DNA from: JBBRVW01 sp963784645
GTDB taxonomy: Bacteria; Actinomycetota; Actinomycetes; JACCUZ01
Direction of reading: 5' to 3'
NCBI GenBank assembly: GCA_963784645.1
Contig: CAWARY010000015.1
Coordinates: 638,947-702,946 of the forward strand
DNA length: 64,000 nucleotides
Below the pieces are notes generated by a model. That model was not told the origin of the DNA, made no database searches, and saw nothing but the letters and a program-made list of their open reading frames with translations. A program made the translations under genes and the position numbers. Positions 34,578 to 44,000 of this stretch are shown here, piece after piece. Position 1 is the first letter of the stretch, and every line of letters starts with the position of its first letter.

Positions 34578-35564
34578 GTGAGGCAGCCTTCCCCGCGTAC
34601 ATCGGGCGACAGCACCGGTCCCCAGGGCCAGGCGCTGTCGCCCTACGTCAAGATCGAGCGCGCGCGCTGGAGCGCGCTGCGCGACACCACTCCGCTCACG
34701 CTGGACGACGCCGACCTGGCCCGGCTGCGGGGCCTCGGCGACACGATCGACCTTGCCGAGGTGGAGGAGGTCTACCTCCCGCTCTCCCGGCTGCTGAACC
34801 TGCAGGTGACCGCCGCCCAGGAGCGGCACCTCGCCACCTCGACCTTCCTGGGCGAGAAGTCGGCCCGGGTGCCCTTCGTGGTGGGCGTGGCGGGCAGCGT
34901 GGCGGTCGGGAAGAGCACGACGTCGCGCGTGTTGTGCGAGCTGCTGGCGCGCTGGCCGCACCACCCCCGCGTGTCGCTCGTGACCACCGACGGCTTCCTG
35001 CTGCCCAACGCGGAGCTCGCGCGGCGCGGCATCCTGCACCGCAAGGGCTTCCCGGAGTCCTACGACCAGCGGGGGCTGCTGCGGTTCCTCGCGGCCGTGA
35101 AGTCCGGCGAGCCCGAGGTGACGGCGCCGCTCTACTCACACCTGGTCTACGACGTCGTGCCCGGGGAGCAGGTGGTGGTGGAGCGGCCGGACATCGTCGT
35201 GGTCGAGGGACTCAACGTCCTGCAGCCGCCCCGCCCCCGGGCCGACGGCCGCAGCCGGATGAGCGTCTCGGACTACTTCGACTTCTCGGTGTACGTCGAC
35301 GCCGCCACCGTCGACGTCCGGCGCTGGTACGTCGAGCGGTTCCTGCGGCTGCGCCGGACCGCCTTCGCCGACCCCGCGTCGTACTTCAACCGCTACGCCG
35401 AGCTCTCCGACGACGCGGCCCGCGAGACCGCCCTGTCGATCTGGGCCGAGGTGAACGAGCCGAACCTCGAGCAGAACATCCTGCCGACCCGCGGACGGGC
35501 CACCCTGGTGCTGGAGAAAGGCCCCGACCACGCGGTCCGCCGGGTCCGTCTCCGCAAGCTCTGA
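34578..35564 (+). CDS. coaA: Pantothenate kinase, type I
   Basis: CoaA phosphorylates pantothenate in the first step of coenzyme A synthesis. The protein has the P-loop GVAGSVAVGKST, the LVTTDGFLLPNAEL motif, KGFPESYDQRGLLRFLAAVKSG and the end LPTRGRATLVLEKGPDH. The GTG at 34578 gives 328 residues; an ATG at 34557 is in frame but overlaps the glmS start codon on the other strand and lacks a ribosome site. Only about 20 bp then separate the two divergent genes. It is one of few plus-strand genes in the conserved region. Confidence 0.93.
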   Translation: MRQPSPRTSGDSTGPQGQALSPYVKIERARWSALRDTTPLTLDDADLARLRGLGDTIDLAEVEEVYLPLSRLLNLQVTAAQERHLATSTFLGEKSARVPFVVGVAGSVAVGKSTTSRVLCELLARWPHHPRVSLVTTDGFLLPNAELARRGILHRKGFPESYDQRGLLRFLAAVKSGEPEVTAPLYSHLVYDVVPGEQVVVERPDIVVVEGLNVLQPPRPRADGRSRMSVSDYFDFSVYVDAATVDVRRWYVERFLRLRRTAFADPASYFNRYAELSDDAARETALSIWAEVNEPNLEQNILPTRGRATLVLEKGPDHAVRRVRLRKL

Positions 35565-35581
35565 GCCGTCCGCAGGTGGTG

Positions 35582-35643
35582 CGAGCCGAGTGGCCTCGCT
35601 GTGCGGTCGGCAAGCAGCCGCCGAGCCGGGCCACTTCGGCTCG
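35582..35643. repeat. Dispersed hairpin, AAGTGGCCCCG family, copy 2
   Basis: CGAGCCGAGTGGCC at 35582-35595 pairs with GGCCACTTCGGCTCG at 35629-35643, with one unpaired base. The AGTGGCC/GGCCACT core is shared with the copies at 35753-35801 and 9926-9976. Confidence 0.75.
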
Positions 35644-35752
35644 TGTGCTGCCGCTCCTCGGCGTTGGGGTGGCCGTCAGGGCAGCCTGGACGGACGTCGC
35701 CAGGTAGGCGGTCCTCGTCGTGCGCGGCTGTCCCTCGTGCGTGGTGAGAGCC

Positions 35753-35801
35753 AAGTGGCCCCGCGACGCGGTCGGAAAGAAGCTGCCGACCGGGGCCACT
35801 T
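35753..35801. repeat. Dispersed hairpin, AAGTGGCCCCG family, copy 3
   Basis: AAGTGGCCCCG (35753-35763) and CGGGGCCACTT (35791-35801) form a perfect 11-bp stem. The loop contains GCGGTCGG, which also occurs in the loop of copy 2. Confidence 0.78.
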
Positions 35802-35915
35802 CGCTCGTTCGGTCCGGTAGCGGGCGGCGCCGCGGCTGCACCCTCCTCCCAGGCCGCTGTTGCCCTGACCTCCGTCAGGACGGCGGGTCAGGCGGGCGAC
35901 GAGACGGGGGTCGGC

Positions 35916-37262
35916 CTACAGCGCGAGGTGGGTGCGGACGACGTCCGCCAGCCGCTCGGCGACGGTGTCGGCCTGGGCCTTGTCGGGCGCCTCGACCATG
36001 ACCCGGACCACCGCCTCGGTGCCGCTGGGGCGCAGCAGCACGCGGCCGGTCCCGCCGAGCTCCGCCTCGGCGTCGGCGACCGCCTGCTGGAGCGGTGCGC
36101 AGGCGTCGACACCGGTGCGGTCGACGCCGCGGACGTTGAGCAGGACCTGGGGCAGCCGGTCCATGACCGCAGCCAGCTCGTCCAACGGCTTGCCGGTGGC
36201 GGCCACCCGCGCGAGCAGGTGCAGCGCCGTGAGGGTGCCGTCACCCGTGGTGGCGTGGTCGGAGAAGATCACGTGACCGGACTGCTCGCCGCCCAGGCCG
36301 AAGCCGCCGGCCTTCATGGCCTCCAGGACGTAGCGGTCGCCGACCGCGGTCTCGACGACGGCGACCCCCTCGCGGGCCATCGCCAGCCTGAAGCCCAGGT
36401 TGGACATGACCGTGACGACCGCGGTGTCGTGCGGCAGCCCGCCGGACTCGCGAAGCGCCAGTGCGAGCACGGCGAGGATCTGGTCGCCGTCGACGACCCG
36501 GCCGGCGGCGTCGACGGCCAGGCAGCGGTCTGCGTCGCCGTCGAGCGCGACGCCGGCGTGCGCGCCGTGGGCGAGGACCGCCTCACGCAGCCGGTCGAGG
36601 TGGGTCGAGCCGTAGCCGTCGTTGATGTTGAGCCCGTCGGGCTGGTCGCCGATGGCGACGACCTCGGCGCCGGCCCGCCGCAGCACCTCGGGGGCGACGA
36701 GGTGGGCCGCGCCGTGGGCCGCGTCGACGACGACGGTCAGGCCGTCGAGCCGGTGCGGCAGGGTCGCGAGCAGGTGCTCGACGTAGCGCTCGCCCGCCGT
36801 GCCGTCCTGCCGGACCCTGCCGACGGCGGCGCCGGTCGGGCGCTCCCAGTCCTCGCGCAGCCGGGCTTCGATGGCGTTCTCGAGGTGGTCGGCCAGCTTG
36901 TGGCCGCCGCGGGCGAGGAACTTCAGACCGTTGTCGGGCATCGGGTTGTGACTCGCCGAGATGACCGCGCCCAGGTCGGCGCCGAGGTCGGCCGTGAGGA
37001 ACGCCACGGCCGGGGTCGGGAGGACCCCGACGTCGAGGACGTCGACGCCGGCACTCGCCAGCCCGGCGATGACGGCCGCCGACAGGAACTCGCCGGACGC
37101 GCGGGGATCCCGTCCGACGACCGCTGTCGGACGGTGGCCCTCGAAGGCGCCGACCTCACCGAGGACGTGCGCGGCCGCGACCGACAGGTCGAGGGCCAGC
37201 TCCGCGGTGAGGTCCCGGTTGGCCAGGCCGCGCACGCCGTCGGTGCCGAAGATGCGTCCCAC
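35916..37262 (-). CDS. glmM: Phosphoglucosamine mutase
   Basis: GlmM converts glucosamine-6-phosphate to glucosamine-1-phosphate, the step after GlmS. The 448-residue protein has the start IFGTDGVRGLANRDLT, the phosphoserine Ser104 in ISASHNPMPDNGLKF, the metal loop VALDGDADRC, the sugar-binding GGEQSGH and the phosphate-binding RPSGTEAVVRVM. It begins with GTG at 37262, 17 bp after rpsI, and is the last gene of the rplM-rpsI-glmM unit. Confidence 0.97.
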   Translation of the reverse strand: MGRIFGTDGVRGLANRDLTAELALDLSVAAAHVLGEVGAFEGHRPTAVVGRDPRASGEFLSAAVIAGLASAGVDVLDVGVLPTPAVAFLTADLGADLGAVISASHNPMPDNGLKFLARGGHKLADHLENAIEARLREDWERPTGAAVGRVRQDGTAGERYVEHLLATLPHRLDGLTVVVDAAHGAAHLVAPEVLRRAGAEVVAIGDQPDGLNINDGYGSTHLDRLREAVLAHGAHAGVALDGDADRCLAVDAAGRVVDGDQILAVLALALRESGGLPHDTAVVTVMSNLGFRLAMAREGVAVVETAVGDRYVLEAMKAGGFGLGGEQSGHVIFSDHATTGDGTLTALHLLARVAATGKPLDELAAVMDRLPQVLLNVRGVDRTGVDACAPLQQAVADAEAELGGTGRVLLRPSGTEAVVRVMVEAPDKAQADTVAERLADVVRTHLAL

Positions 37263-37279
37263 GCGGGTGCGCGCGCCGA

Positions 37280-37777
37280 TCAGCGCTTGCTGTACTGCGG
37301 CGCCTTGCGAGCCTTCTTCAGACCGTACTTCTTGCGCTCCTTGACCCGGGGGTCACGGGTGAGGAAACCGGCCTTCTTGAGCAACGGGCGGTTCCCCTCC
37401 TCGTCGATCTCGTTGAGGGCGCGGGCGATGGCCAGGCGCAGGGCGCCGGCCTGGCCGGAGCTGCCGCCGCCGTGGATACGAGCGACGACGTCGAAGCGCT
37501 CCTCGGCACCCAGGGTCACGAACGGGTCGTTGACCAGCTGCTGGTGCACCTTGTTCGGGAAGTAGACGTCGAGCGCCTTGCCGTTGACGACCCAGTGGCC
37601 GCTGCCCGGCACGAGTCGCACCCGGGCGATGGCCTGCTTGCGACGGCCGGTGGCTGCGGCGGGGGCGGTGATGATCTCACGCGGGGTCGCGGTGGTGAAC
37701 GACTCCGTCGACGACTCCGTCGTGAAGCTCTCGGGCGCCGACTCGGTGACCTCGTCGGTGGTGGCGGTCTCGGACAC
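37280..37777 (-). CDS. rpsI: 30S ribosomal protein uS9 with N-terminal extension
   Basis: This small-subunit protein contacts tRNA in the P site with its C-terminal tail, here ending KKARKAPQYSKR as usual. The conserved body starts at about residue 43 (GRRKQAIARVRLVPG). The first 40 residues are an acidic Ser/Thr/Glu-rich extension with two similar stretches (ESFTTESS and ESFTTATP). Such extensions occur in actinobacterial uS9. It starts with GTG and follows rplM by 50 bp. Confidence 0.96.
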   Translation of the reverse strand: MSETATTDEVTESAPESFTTESSTESFTTATPREIITAPAAATGRRKQAIARVRLVPGSGHWVVNGKALDVYFPNKVHQQLVNDPFVTLGAEERFDVVARIHGGGSSGQAGALRLAIARALNEIDEEGNRPLLKKAGFLTRDPRVKERKKYGLKKARKAPQYSKR

Positions 37778-37827
37778 GGTGTCTCTCAGCTTCTTCTCTG
37801 TCGATGTCTCGGAAAGGTCCGGCGCGG

Positions 37828-38271
37828 TTACTGCGCGACCTGGGTGATCTCGAACGGGGTCGGCGACTGCGCCTGGTGCGGGTGCTCCGGGCCGGCGTAG
37901 ACCTTGAGCTTGCTCATCATCGCCCGGCCCAGGGTGTTGTGCGGGAGCATCCCCTTGACGGCCTTCTCGATCGCCCGCTCCGGGTGCTTCTCGAGCAGCA
38001 CGCGGTACGGCATCGAGGACAGGCCGCCCGGGTAGCCGGAGTGGCGGTAGGCGAGCTTGGACTCACGCTTGTTGCCGGTCAGCGCGATCTTCTCGGCGTT
38101 GACGACGATGACGAAGTCACCGGTGTCGACGTGGGGGGCGTAGATCGGCTTGTGCTTGCCCCGCAGCAGGGTCGCCGTCTGGGTGGCGAGCCGGCCGAGG
38201 ACGACGTCGGTCGCGTCGATGACGTGCCACTGACGCTGGACGTCGCCGGGCTTGGGGCTGTACGTACGCAC
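37828..38271 (-). CDS. rplM: 50S ribosomal protein uL13
   Basis: This is an early-assembly large-subunit protein. The 147-residue sequence has WHVIDATDVVLGRLATQTATLLRGKHKP, the RHSGYPGGL motif and GMLPHNTLGRAMMSKLKVYAGPEHPH. It starts with GTG and heads the rplM-rpsI-glmM unit, with a promoter about 90-115 bp upstream. Confidence 0.97.
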   Translation of the reverse strand: MRTYSPKPGDVQRQWHVIDATDVVLGRLATQTATLLRGKHKPIYAPHVDTGDFVIVVNAEKIALTGNKRESKLAYRHSGYPGGLSSMPYRVLLEKHPERAIEKAVKGMLPHNTLGRAMMSKLKVYAGPEHPHQAQSPTPFEITQVAQ

Positions 38272-38320
38272 GCTGAGGCCTTCTCGTTGTCGGTCGGTGC
38301 CGCGGATGCGGTGGATGCTC

Positions 38321-38345
38321 GTGCCCGCACCCGACGGGTGGGCAC
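38321..38345 (-). other. Hairpin in the rplM leader
   Basis: GTGCCCGCACCCG and CGGGTGGGCAC form a GC-rich stem around a short loop, between the predicted promoter and rplM. Its place in the 5' leader of a ribosomal operon makes autogenous control possible, but no known leader motif was matched. Confidence 0.5.
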
Positions 38346-38356
38346 AACGACCTCGC

Positions 38357-38386
38357 AGACTACCGTCCGCCTCGGGAACCGGTCAA
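38357..38386 (-). promoter_or_regulatory. rplM-rpsI-glmM promoter
   Basis: On the minus strand TTGACC (38381-38386) and TAGTCT (38357-38362) are 18 bp apart. The start point would lie about 80 bp before rplM, upstream of the leader hairpin. It also lies just after the end of nothing else on this strand, since the carboxypeptidase stops at 38417. Confidence 0.7.
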
Positions 38387-38416
38387 AACCGTGCCGGCAC
38401 CCGCCTCGGGAGCGGC

Positions 38417-40918
38417 TCAGGGCACCCGGACGGCGACCACCCCGGCGCCCAGCGCGTGCAGGTCGCGGACCAGGTCCCTGGTGACCGGGTTCCGGTCGGC
38501 GCTGCCGAACCCGGCCACCCGCAGCCGGGTGCCGGCCGCCGCCGTGGACCGCGTCACGCTCAGGCCGTAGGACGTCAGCAGAGCGGCGGTGCGGTCGGCG
38601 AGGGCCGGGCGCACCGTCACGAGGAGGTCGCCGCCGAGGTCGGCCACCTGCCCCGCGGCGGCAGCAGCCGCGCTGCGGGCCGCCGGGGCCGCCGCCACCG
38701 AGGAGGCGGGGTCGGCGCCGAGGACGGCGTTGCGCAGGAGCTTCTGGGTGCCGTCGGTGAACGCCCGGAAGTTGGGGTCCGAGGCGAAGAGCACGACCCG
38801 GCCGCGGGAGTACCGCTCGTCGGTGACCGCGGCGGAGCCGACCAGCTCGTCCTCACCGACGGCGAAGCCGGACAGCGCGAAGGTCGGCTGCTGGTACGAC
38901 ACCGCGACCGCCGCGGGGTCGGCGGCATGCAGCACCGGGTCGTACTCCACGAAGTTCCACACCGTGCTGCCGACGCCGGCGCCGAGCGGTCCGGCGGCGA
39001 CCGAGGCGCGCACCAGCGAGCCCGGGATGTCGGACGTGGGCGATGCGACCGTGACGCCGGTGAGGCCGATCCGCGCAGCGAGCGCGGCACCACCGCTGAC
39101 GGCGACGAGGCGGCCGCCCCCGGCGAGCCAGCTGCGCAGCGTGGCGACACCCTTCTTGCCCAGCGCCTTCTCACCGGCCGCGGCGTCACCGTCCGGGACG
39201 ACCAGCACGTCGGAGGCTGCCAGCGCGCCGGTGGCGATCTCGCCGGCGGTCACGTCGTCGTGCGGGAGACGCCAGCGCTTGTCCATCAGCCAGCGCAGCC
39301 AGCCGCCGGACTCGATCGCGTCGGTGCCCGTCGACATCTGCCACACCGCGACCGCGGGTGCACCGGCCGGCAACGGCTCGGCGGCGGGCGCCGGCAGCGC
39401 CGGCACCGGCGTGCTCTGCGGCGAGAGGACGGCGCCCGAGCGGCCGCCGGCGACGTTGAACAGCAGCGGCTGGCTCCACGCCGTCACGTCGTAGAAGTAC
39501 GGGAACGGCACGTAGGTATCCTCGTTCAGCATGGCCTGCACCCAGTGCTTCTGGGCCTGCGCCATCGGGATCCAGTAGCTGCCGACCGGGAGCGTCGTCG
39601 ACGACGGGGATCCGGCGTACGGCGTGTAGTCCGGCACGGTCAGCGGCGCCGTCAGCTGCCGGACCTGGACGTCCATCCGCTGCAGCCGCCGGACCAGCGC
39701 CTGCACCTCTGCCGTCTTCGCCGGGTCGTCGTCGCGCAGGAAGTAGTGCCGCACCGTGAGCGCAGGTACCGGGTCCTGAACCGTGTTCTCGGGCTGGACC
39801 ACCTCGTTCGGCTCGAGCTCGCCGGCCTGACCCTGGCGCAACGCCTCGCGCGAGGACGCGGCCAGCCCCTGGAGGATCGACGCCTTGTGCGTCGCTGCCG
39901 TCGACAGCGAGGTCCAGATCGCGACGTACTGCTCGCGGACCCGCTTCTGGACGCCGTCGTAGCCGCTCTTCTCGAACGTCATGCCGGCACCGAGGAACCC
40001 GGCCGTGGGAACGGTGTCGCCGTAGCCCATGTAGAAGAGGTCGTAGACCGCGTAGTTGAAGTAGGGGATGTGCTGACGGTCGAACTCCTGCTGCATGGCC
40101 GGGCCGTAGAGCCCGTTGATCCAGGAGACCGACTCGTCGGTGATCTCGTGGTAGATCGGGTCGGCGTTCGGTGGGAAGAAGTAGTCCTTGCTGCCCATCT
40201 CGTGCGCGTCGATGAAGAGAACCGGCGGGTACTGGCGCAGCGCCTCGAGCTTGCCGTCCGTCTCCGGCTGGGTGCGGGCGAACCAGTCGCGGTTCATGTC
40301 GAAGCCGTACGCGTTGCGCCTGGTGTCGAGCTCGCGGCCGTCAGGGTTCTGGGTCGGCAGGATGGCCACGACGGCGTTGTCCCGGATGGTGGCCGCGGCG
40401 CAGTCGGTTCGGGCGGCCAGCTCGTACAGCACCCGGAGCGATGCGTCGGTGCCGCTCTCCTCGCCGCCGTGGACGTTGCCCGCGACCCACAGGATCTCCG
40501 GGGCGGAGGCCGCGGTCGCCGCCGCCTGGGCGGGTGTCGTGGCCGGGTCGCGCAGCGTCCGCGCCGCCGCCGTCGCCGCGGCGACCCGGGCGGGTGTGCC
40601 GACGACCGCGTAGCGCAGCGCCCGGCCCTGCTGCGAGGTCGCGAGGACCGAGCCGGCGACCACCGGGCTCGCGGCGTCGACGGCGTGCAGGTAGCGGTCC
40701 GACTCCGCGGTCGTCACCTCGCGCTTGCCCAGCTCGAACCCGAGCACCGACGTGGCCGTCGGGACCGCGGGGTCGTAGACCGCCGGTGTGGTGAACGGGT
40801 CGCACGTCGCGGCGGCCGCGCCACCACCACCCACGGTGGTGAGCAACGGCAGGGCCAGGGCGACGACGGCACCCGCCGCCAGAGCGGGTCGGACGGGTCG
40901 GACGGGTCGTGCTCGCAC
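38417..40918 (-). CDS. Secreted M14 zinc carboxypeptidase
   Basis: This large exported metallopeptidase has a signal peptide at about residues 1-37 (RPALAAGAVVALALPLLTTVGGGGAAAA). The M14 domain has zinc ligands His150 and Glu153 in GNVHGGEESG and His239 in FIDAHEMGSKD, with the catalytic Glu probably in GMTFEKSGYDG. The C-terminal third (DVLVVPDGDAAAG, LRSWLAGGGRLVAVSG) resembles a glutamine-amidotransferase-like fold often found in such peptidases. The GTG at 40918 is chosen because GAGGGG lies 7 bases upstream; a GTG at 40963 would add 15 residues. Substrates are unknown; cell-wall or extracellular peptides are likely. Confidence 0.88.
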   Translation of the reverse strand: MRARPVRPVRPALAAGAVVALALPLLTTVGGGGAAAATCDPFTTPAVYDPAVPTATSVLGFELGKREVTTAESDRYLHAVDAASPVVAGSVLATSQQGRALRYAVVGTPARVAAATAAARTLRDPATTPAQAAATAASAPEILWVAGNVHGGEESGTDASLRVLYELAARTDCAAATIRDNAVVAILPTQNPDGRELDTRRNAYGFDMNRDWFARTQPETDGKLEALRQYPPVLFIDAHEMGSKDYFFPPNADPIYHEITDESVSWINGLYGPAMQQEFDRQHIPYFNYAVYDLFYMGYGDTVPTAGFLGAGMTFEKSGYDGVQKRVREQYVAIWTSLSTAATHKASILQGLAASSREALRQGQAGELEPNEVVQPENTVQDPVPALTVRHYFLRDDDPAKTAEVQALVRRLQRMDVQVRQLTAPLTVPDYTPYAGSPSSTTLPVGSYWIPMAQAQKHWVQAMLNEDTYVPFPYFYDVTAWSQPLLFNVAGGRSGAVLSPQSTPVPALPAPAAEPLPAGAPAVAVWQMSTGTDAIESGGWLRWLMDKRWRLPHDDVTAGEIATGALAASDVLVVPDGDAAAGEKALGKKGVATLRSWLAGGGRLVAVSGGAALAARIGLTGVTVASPTSDIPGSLVRASVAAGPLGAGVGSTVWNFVEYDPVLHAADPAAVAVSYQQPTFALSGFAVGEDELVGSAAVTDERYSRGRVVLFASDPNFRAFTDGTQKLLRNAVLGADPASSVAAAPAARSAAAAAAGQVADLGGDLLVTVRPALADRTAALLTSYGLSVTRSTAAAGTRLRVAGFGSADRNPVTRDLVRDLHALGAGVVAVRVP

Positions 40919-41012
40919 GGCGGCACCCCTCACCAGGACCGGAAGATCCCGGCATCCGACCACCGGTCCCCCACCCGCGTCAACGGGTGAGGAACCGGAC
41001 GGCCGGACGGTC

Positions 41013-44000
41013 CTACCCCGTCGCAGGCGGTGGCGCGCTCACCACGGAGATGGTGTGGCTGCCGGCGTCGTAGGTGAACCGGGTCGCGTCACCCGCGGCC
41101 ACCGTGAAGCTCGTGGGCGTCCCGACCAGCGCGCCGTCGACAGCCGGTTGCACGGAGTAGCTGCCGGCCGGCACCTCGGTGGTCCACAGGCTGTAGACGC
41201 CGTCGTCGTCCGGGTCCTGCAGCCAGCCACGAAGGCAGTCGACGCTGTCGTCGGCCGGACAACCCATCTCGGACTGGAAGGTCCCGGTCGCGACGACGAT
41301 GTCGTCCAGCACGTCGTTGGTCGCCCAGTGCGTCCGGTGGTCGTAGTAGAACGTGACCGGGCCGGTCGTCGCCGTCGTCTGGTAGCCGATGTCCGCGCCG
41401 CCGGGCACGGACTTGGCGCCGTAGTTCTCGTCCCACGACCTGTTGATCGCGGCCTTGAACGCCCAGTCGCCGGCCGGCAGCGTGTAGGTCCGGCTCCAGA
41501 TGTCGTCGTCGGCGCCGCGGTTCAGCTGCACCGCGTCGCACGCCGGGTCCCAGTCACCCGCGTTGGTCGGGTCGTCGGTCGGGCTGTCCGGGCAGCCCAT
41601 CTCGGACCCGTGCCGGCCCGGCACCGAGACCGCGGCGGGCTGCGGCACGGCGGAGACCGGCGCGGTGACCTCGGGGGCGTTGCCCACGACCGCCCAGGAC
41701 GTCGCGACGCCGAGGTCACCGTCGTGGTCGCGGACCACCACGCGGTACTCGACCAGCGAGCCCTTCGGCATGCCACGGACGTCCTGGTAGACACGGTACG
41801 GCGCGTTGTCGTCGGTACCGAGCCGGCGCCAGCCCCCCGTGCCGACCGGGCGCCAGAGGACTGTGACCTGCTGCAGGTCGTTCTGCGGGACGTCGACGGT
41901 GACCGGCGTCCGCTCCTCGACGACCGCTCCCGGCTGCGGCAGGACGATCGTGGGCGTCGGCGACACCGAGTCCGCGCCGAGTGCGTGCACCGCACGGTAG
42001 ACGGCGACCGACCGCGCCGGGACGTGGACCGTCACCTCCCCACCGGCGTTCGACCGCAGCGCACCGCCGTTGCCGGGTGGCGTGGGCCACAGCTTCGTGA
42101 ACACCATTCGCGGCGAGTACGTGGCGAAGGTCGCGGTCTTGGCGGTGTCGGCGCTGTTGGCCGCCACCACGTACTCCACGTTCTTGCCGGCCGACATCCG
42201 GCTGAAGGCGAAGATGCCGGGCCCCGTGTCGGCGTATCTCGTCACCTGCGCACCGTCCGCCAGCGCCGGGTTGGCCGCCCGGAGCGCGGCGAGTCGTGCG
42301 ATGCGCCGGTACAGCGGGTGTTTGGTGTCGAAGTTTGCCTGCGCAGTCGTGGCCTTGGTGCCGATCAGGTCGTTGTCGTTGTAGGACGCCACCCGCGACG
42401 CGAACATGTCCTCGCGTGCGTCCTGGTCGCCTCCGTCCCCGGTGAAGCCCTGCTCGTCGCCGTAGTAGACGACGGGCTGGCCCCGCGTGACGTACATGAG
42501 GCTGTGGGCGAACAGGTCGCGGTCGAGCAGCTCCGGACCAGTGTTGCCGGCGTCGCGGAGGAACTTGCCGATCCGGCCCATGTCGTGGTTGCCGAGGAAG
42601 GTCGGCAGCGAGTAGGCGTTCGAGTCGGCATCCGTGTAGAGGTCGTCCTGCGCGAAGAACTTCGCCAGCGTCGCTGCCGAGGACGACGACTTGCCCTCCT
42701 CGCCCTTCGCGAAGCCGGACACGTTGGCCTGGAAGCCGAAGTCCACCGTCGCCTGCAGCCTGCCCTCGGTCGTGTACTGCGACATGAAGGCCGGGTTGGC
42801 GTCGAAGACCTCGCCGAACATGAAGAAGTCGTCGTTCCCGAGCGAGGCGGCGTAGCCCTGCAGGGCCGGGCCGAAGCGCTGCCAGAACTGCATGTTCACA
42901 TGCTTCACGGTGTCGATCCGGAAGCCGTCGACCCCGGCGTCCTGGACCCACTTCTTGTAGATGTCGATCATTCCGTTCACGACCTGGGGACGCTCGGTCC
43001 AGAGGTCGTCGAGCGCCGCGCGGTCGCCGCCGGGGAAGTCGCCGTACTCGCTGTTCTCACCGGTGAACGACGAGGTGCCACGGTTGTGGTACATCGTCGG
43101 GTCGTTGAGCCAGGCAGGCACCTTCAGGGTCTTGTCCGCCTCGCTGCGGAACGTCGGCACGTACGGGAACGACGTCGCGGCGTCGATGGTCGGGAAGGTG
43201 TCGCCGCTCGCGTAGTCGCGGTCGTCGAAGGCGACACCCGTCGCGTCGGTGTACGGCCGGTCGGCCTTGGACACGTAGGGGATCGACTGGTTGCCGGCCG
43301 GCCCGGTGTACTCGTCGGCCGGGTAGTCGAGGACGTCGGCGGTGTGGTTGGTGATGATGTCGAAGAACACCTTGATGCCGCGCTTGTGCGCCTTGCCGAT
43401 GAGCTCCTTGAGATCGGCGTTGGTGCCCAGATGCGGGTCGATCTGGGTGAAGTCGGTGATCCAGTAGCCGTGGTAGCCGGCCGACTCCGCCCCCGGAGTC
43501 CCCTGCACCGGCTTGTTCTTGAACGACGGCGTCATCCAGATCGCGGTCGTCCCGAGGTCCTCGATGTAGTCGAGCCGCTTGATCAGACCGCGCAGGTCAC
43601 CGCCGTGGTAGAACGCCTTGTCCGTCGGGTCGTAGCCCGTCGACAGCCGGCCGCCCGTCAGGCCGCCCTTGTCGTTGGCTGTGGAGCCGTTCTCGAAGCG
43701 GTCCGCCATCACGAAGTAGAAGCGCTCCTTCGTGAGGTCCGTGCGGAGGCTCGACGCGGCGCGGGCCCGGTCCGCCGGGCCGAGGGGAGCCGGGTCGTCC
43801 GCCGGGGCGACCTGCACCGCGTGCGTCGCGTGGTCGTAGGTGAACAGGAGCTTCGCCGCCGCCTGCAGCGGGAGCGGGATGTTGCCGCCCGCGTCGTACG
43901 TCCCGGACGAGTCGCCGTAGTTCTCGTCCCACGAGCCGTCCAACCGGACCTTGAACTCGTAGCTCCCGGCGGGGACAGTCGCGGTGTACTGCCAGAGCGA

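Larger units (their letters stand above)
35565..35915. other. 351-bp gap between coaA and glmM with two hairpin repeats
   Basis: The gap lies between convergent coaA and glmM. It holds two inverted repeats of the AAGTGGCC family, described separately, and no supported gene. Whether either hairpin ends transcription of coaA or glmM cannot be told. Confidence 0.75.

Noticed and set aside
34559..34686. glmS ribozyme or other riboswitch
   Set aside because: There is almost no leader between glmS and coaA, and no ribozyme core is seen; this class is known from Firmicutes.
38252..40990. 912-codon plus-strand frame opposite the M14 peptidase
   Set aside because: Antisense shadow; the minus strand carries the zinc ligands and a signal peptide.
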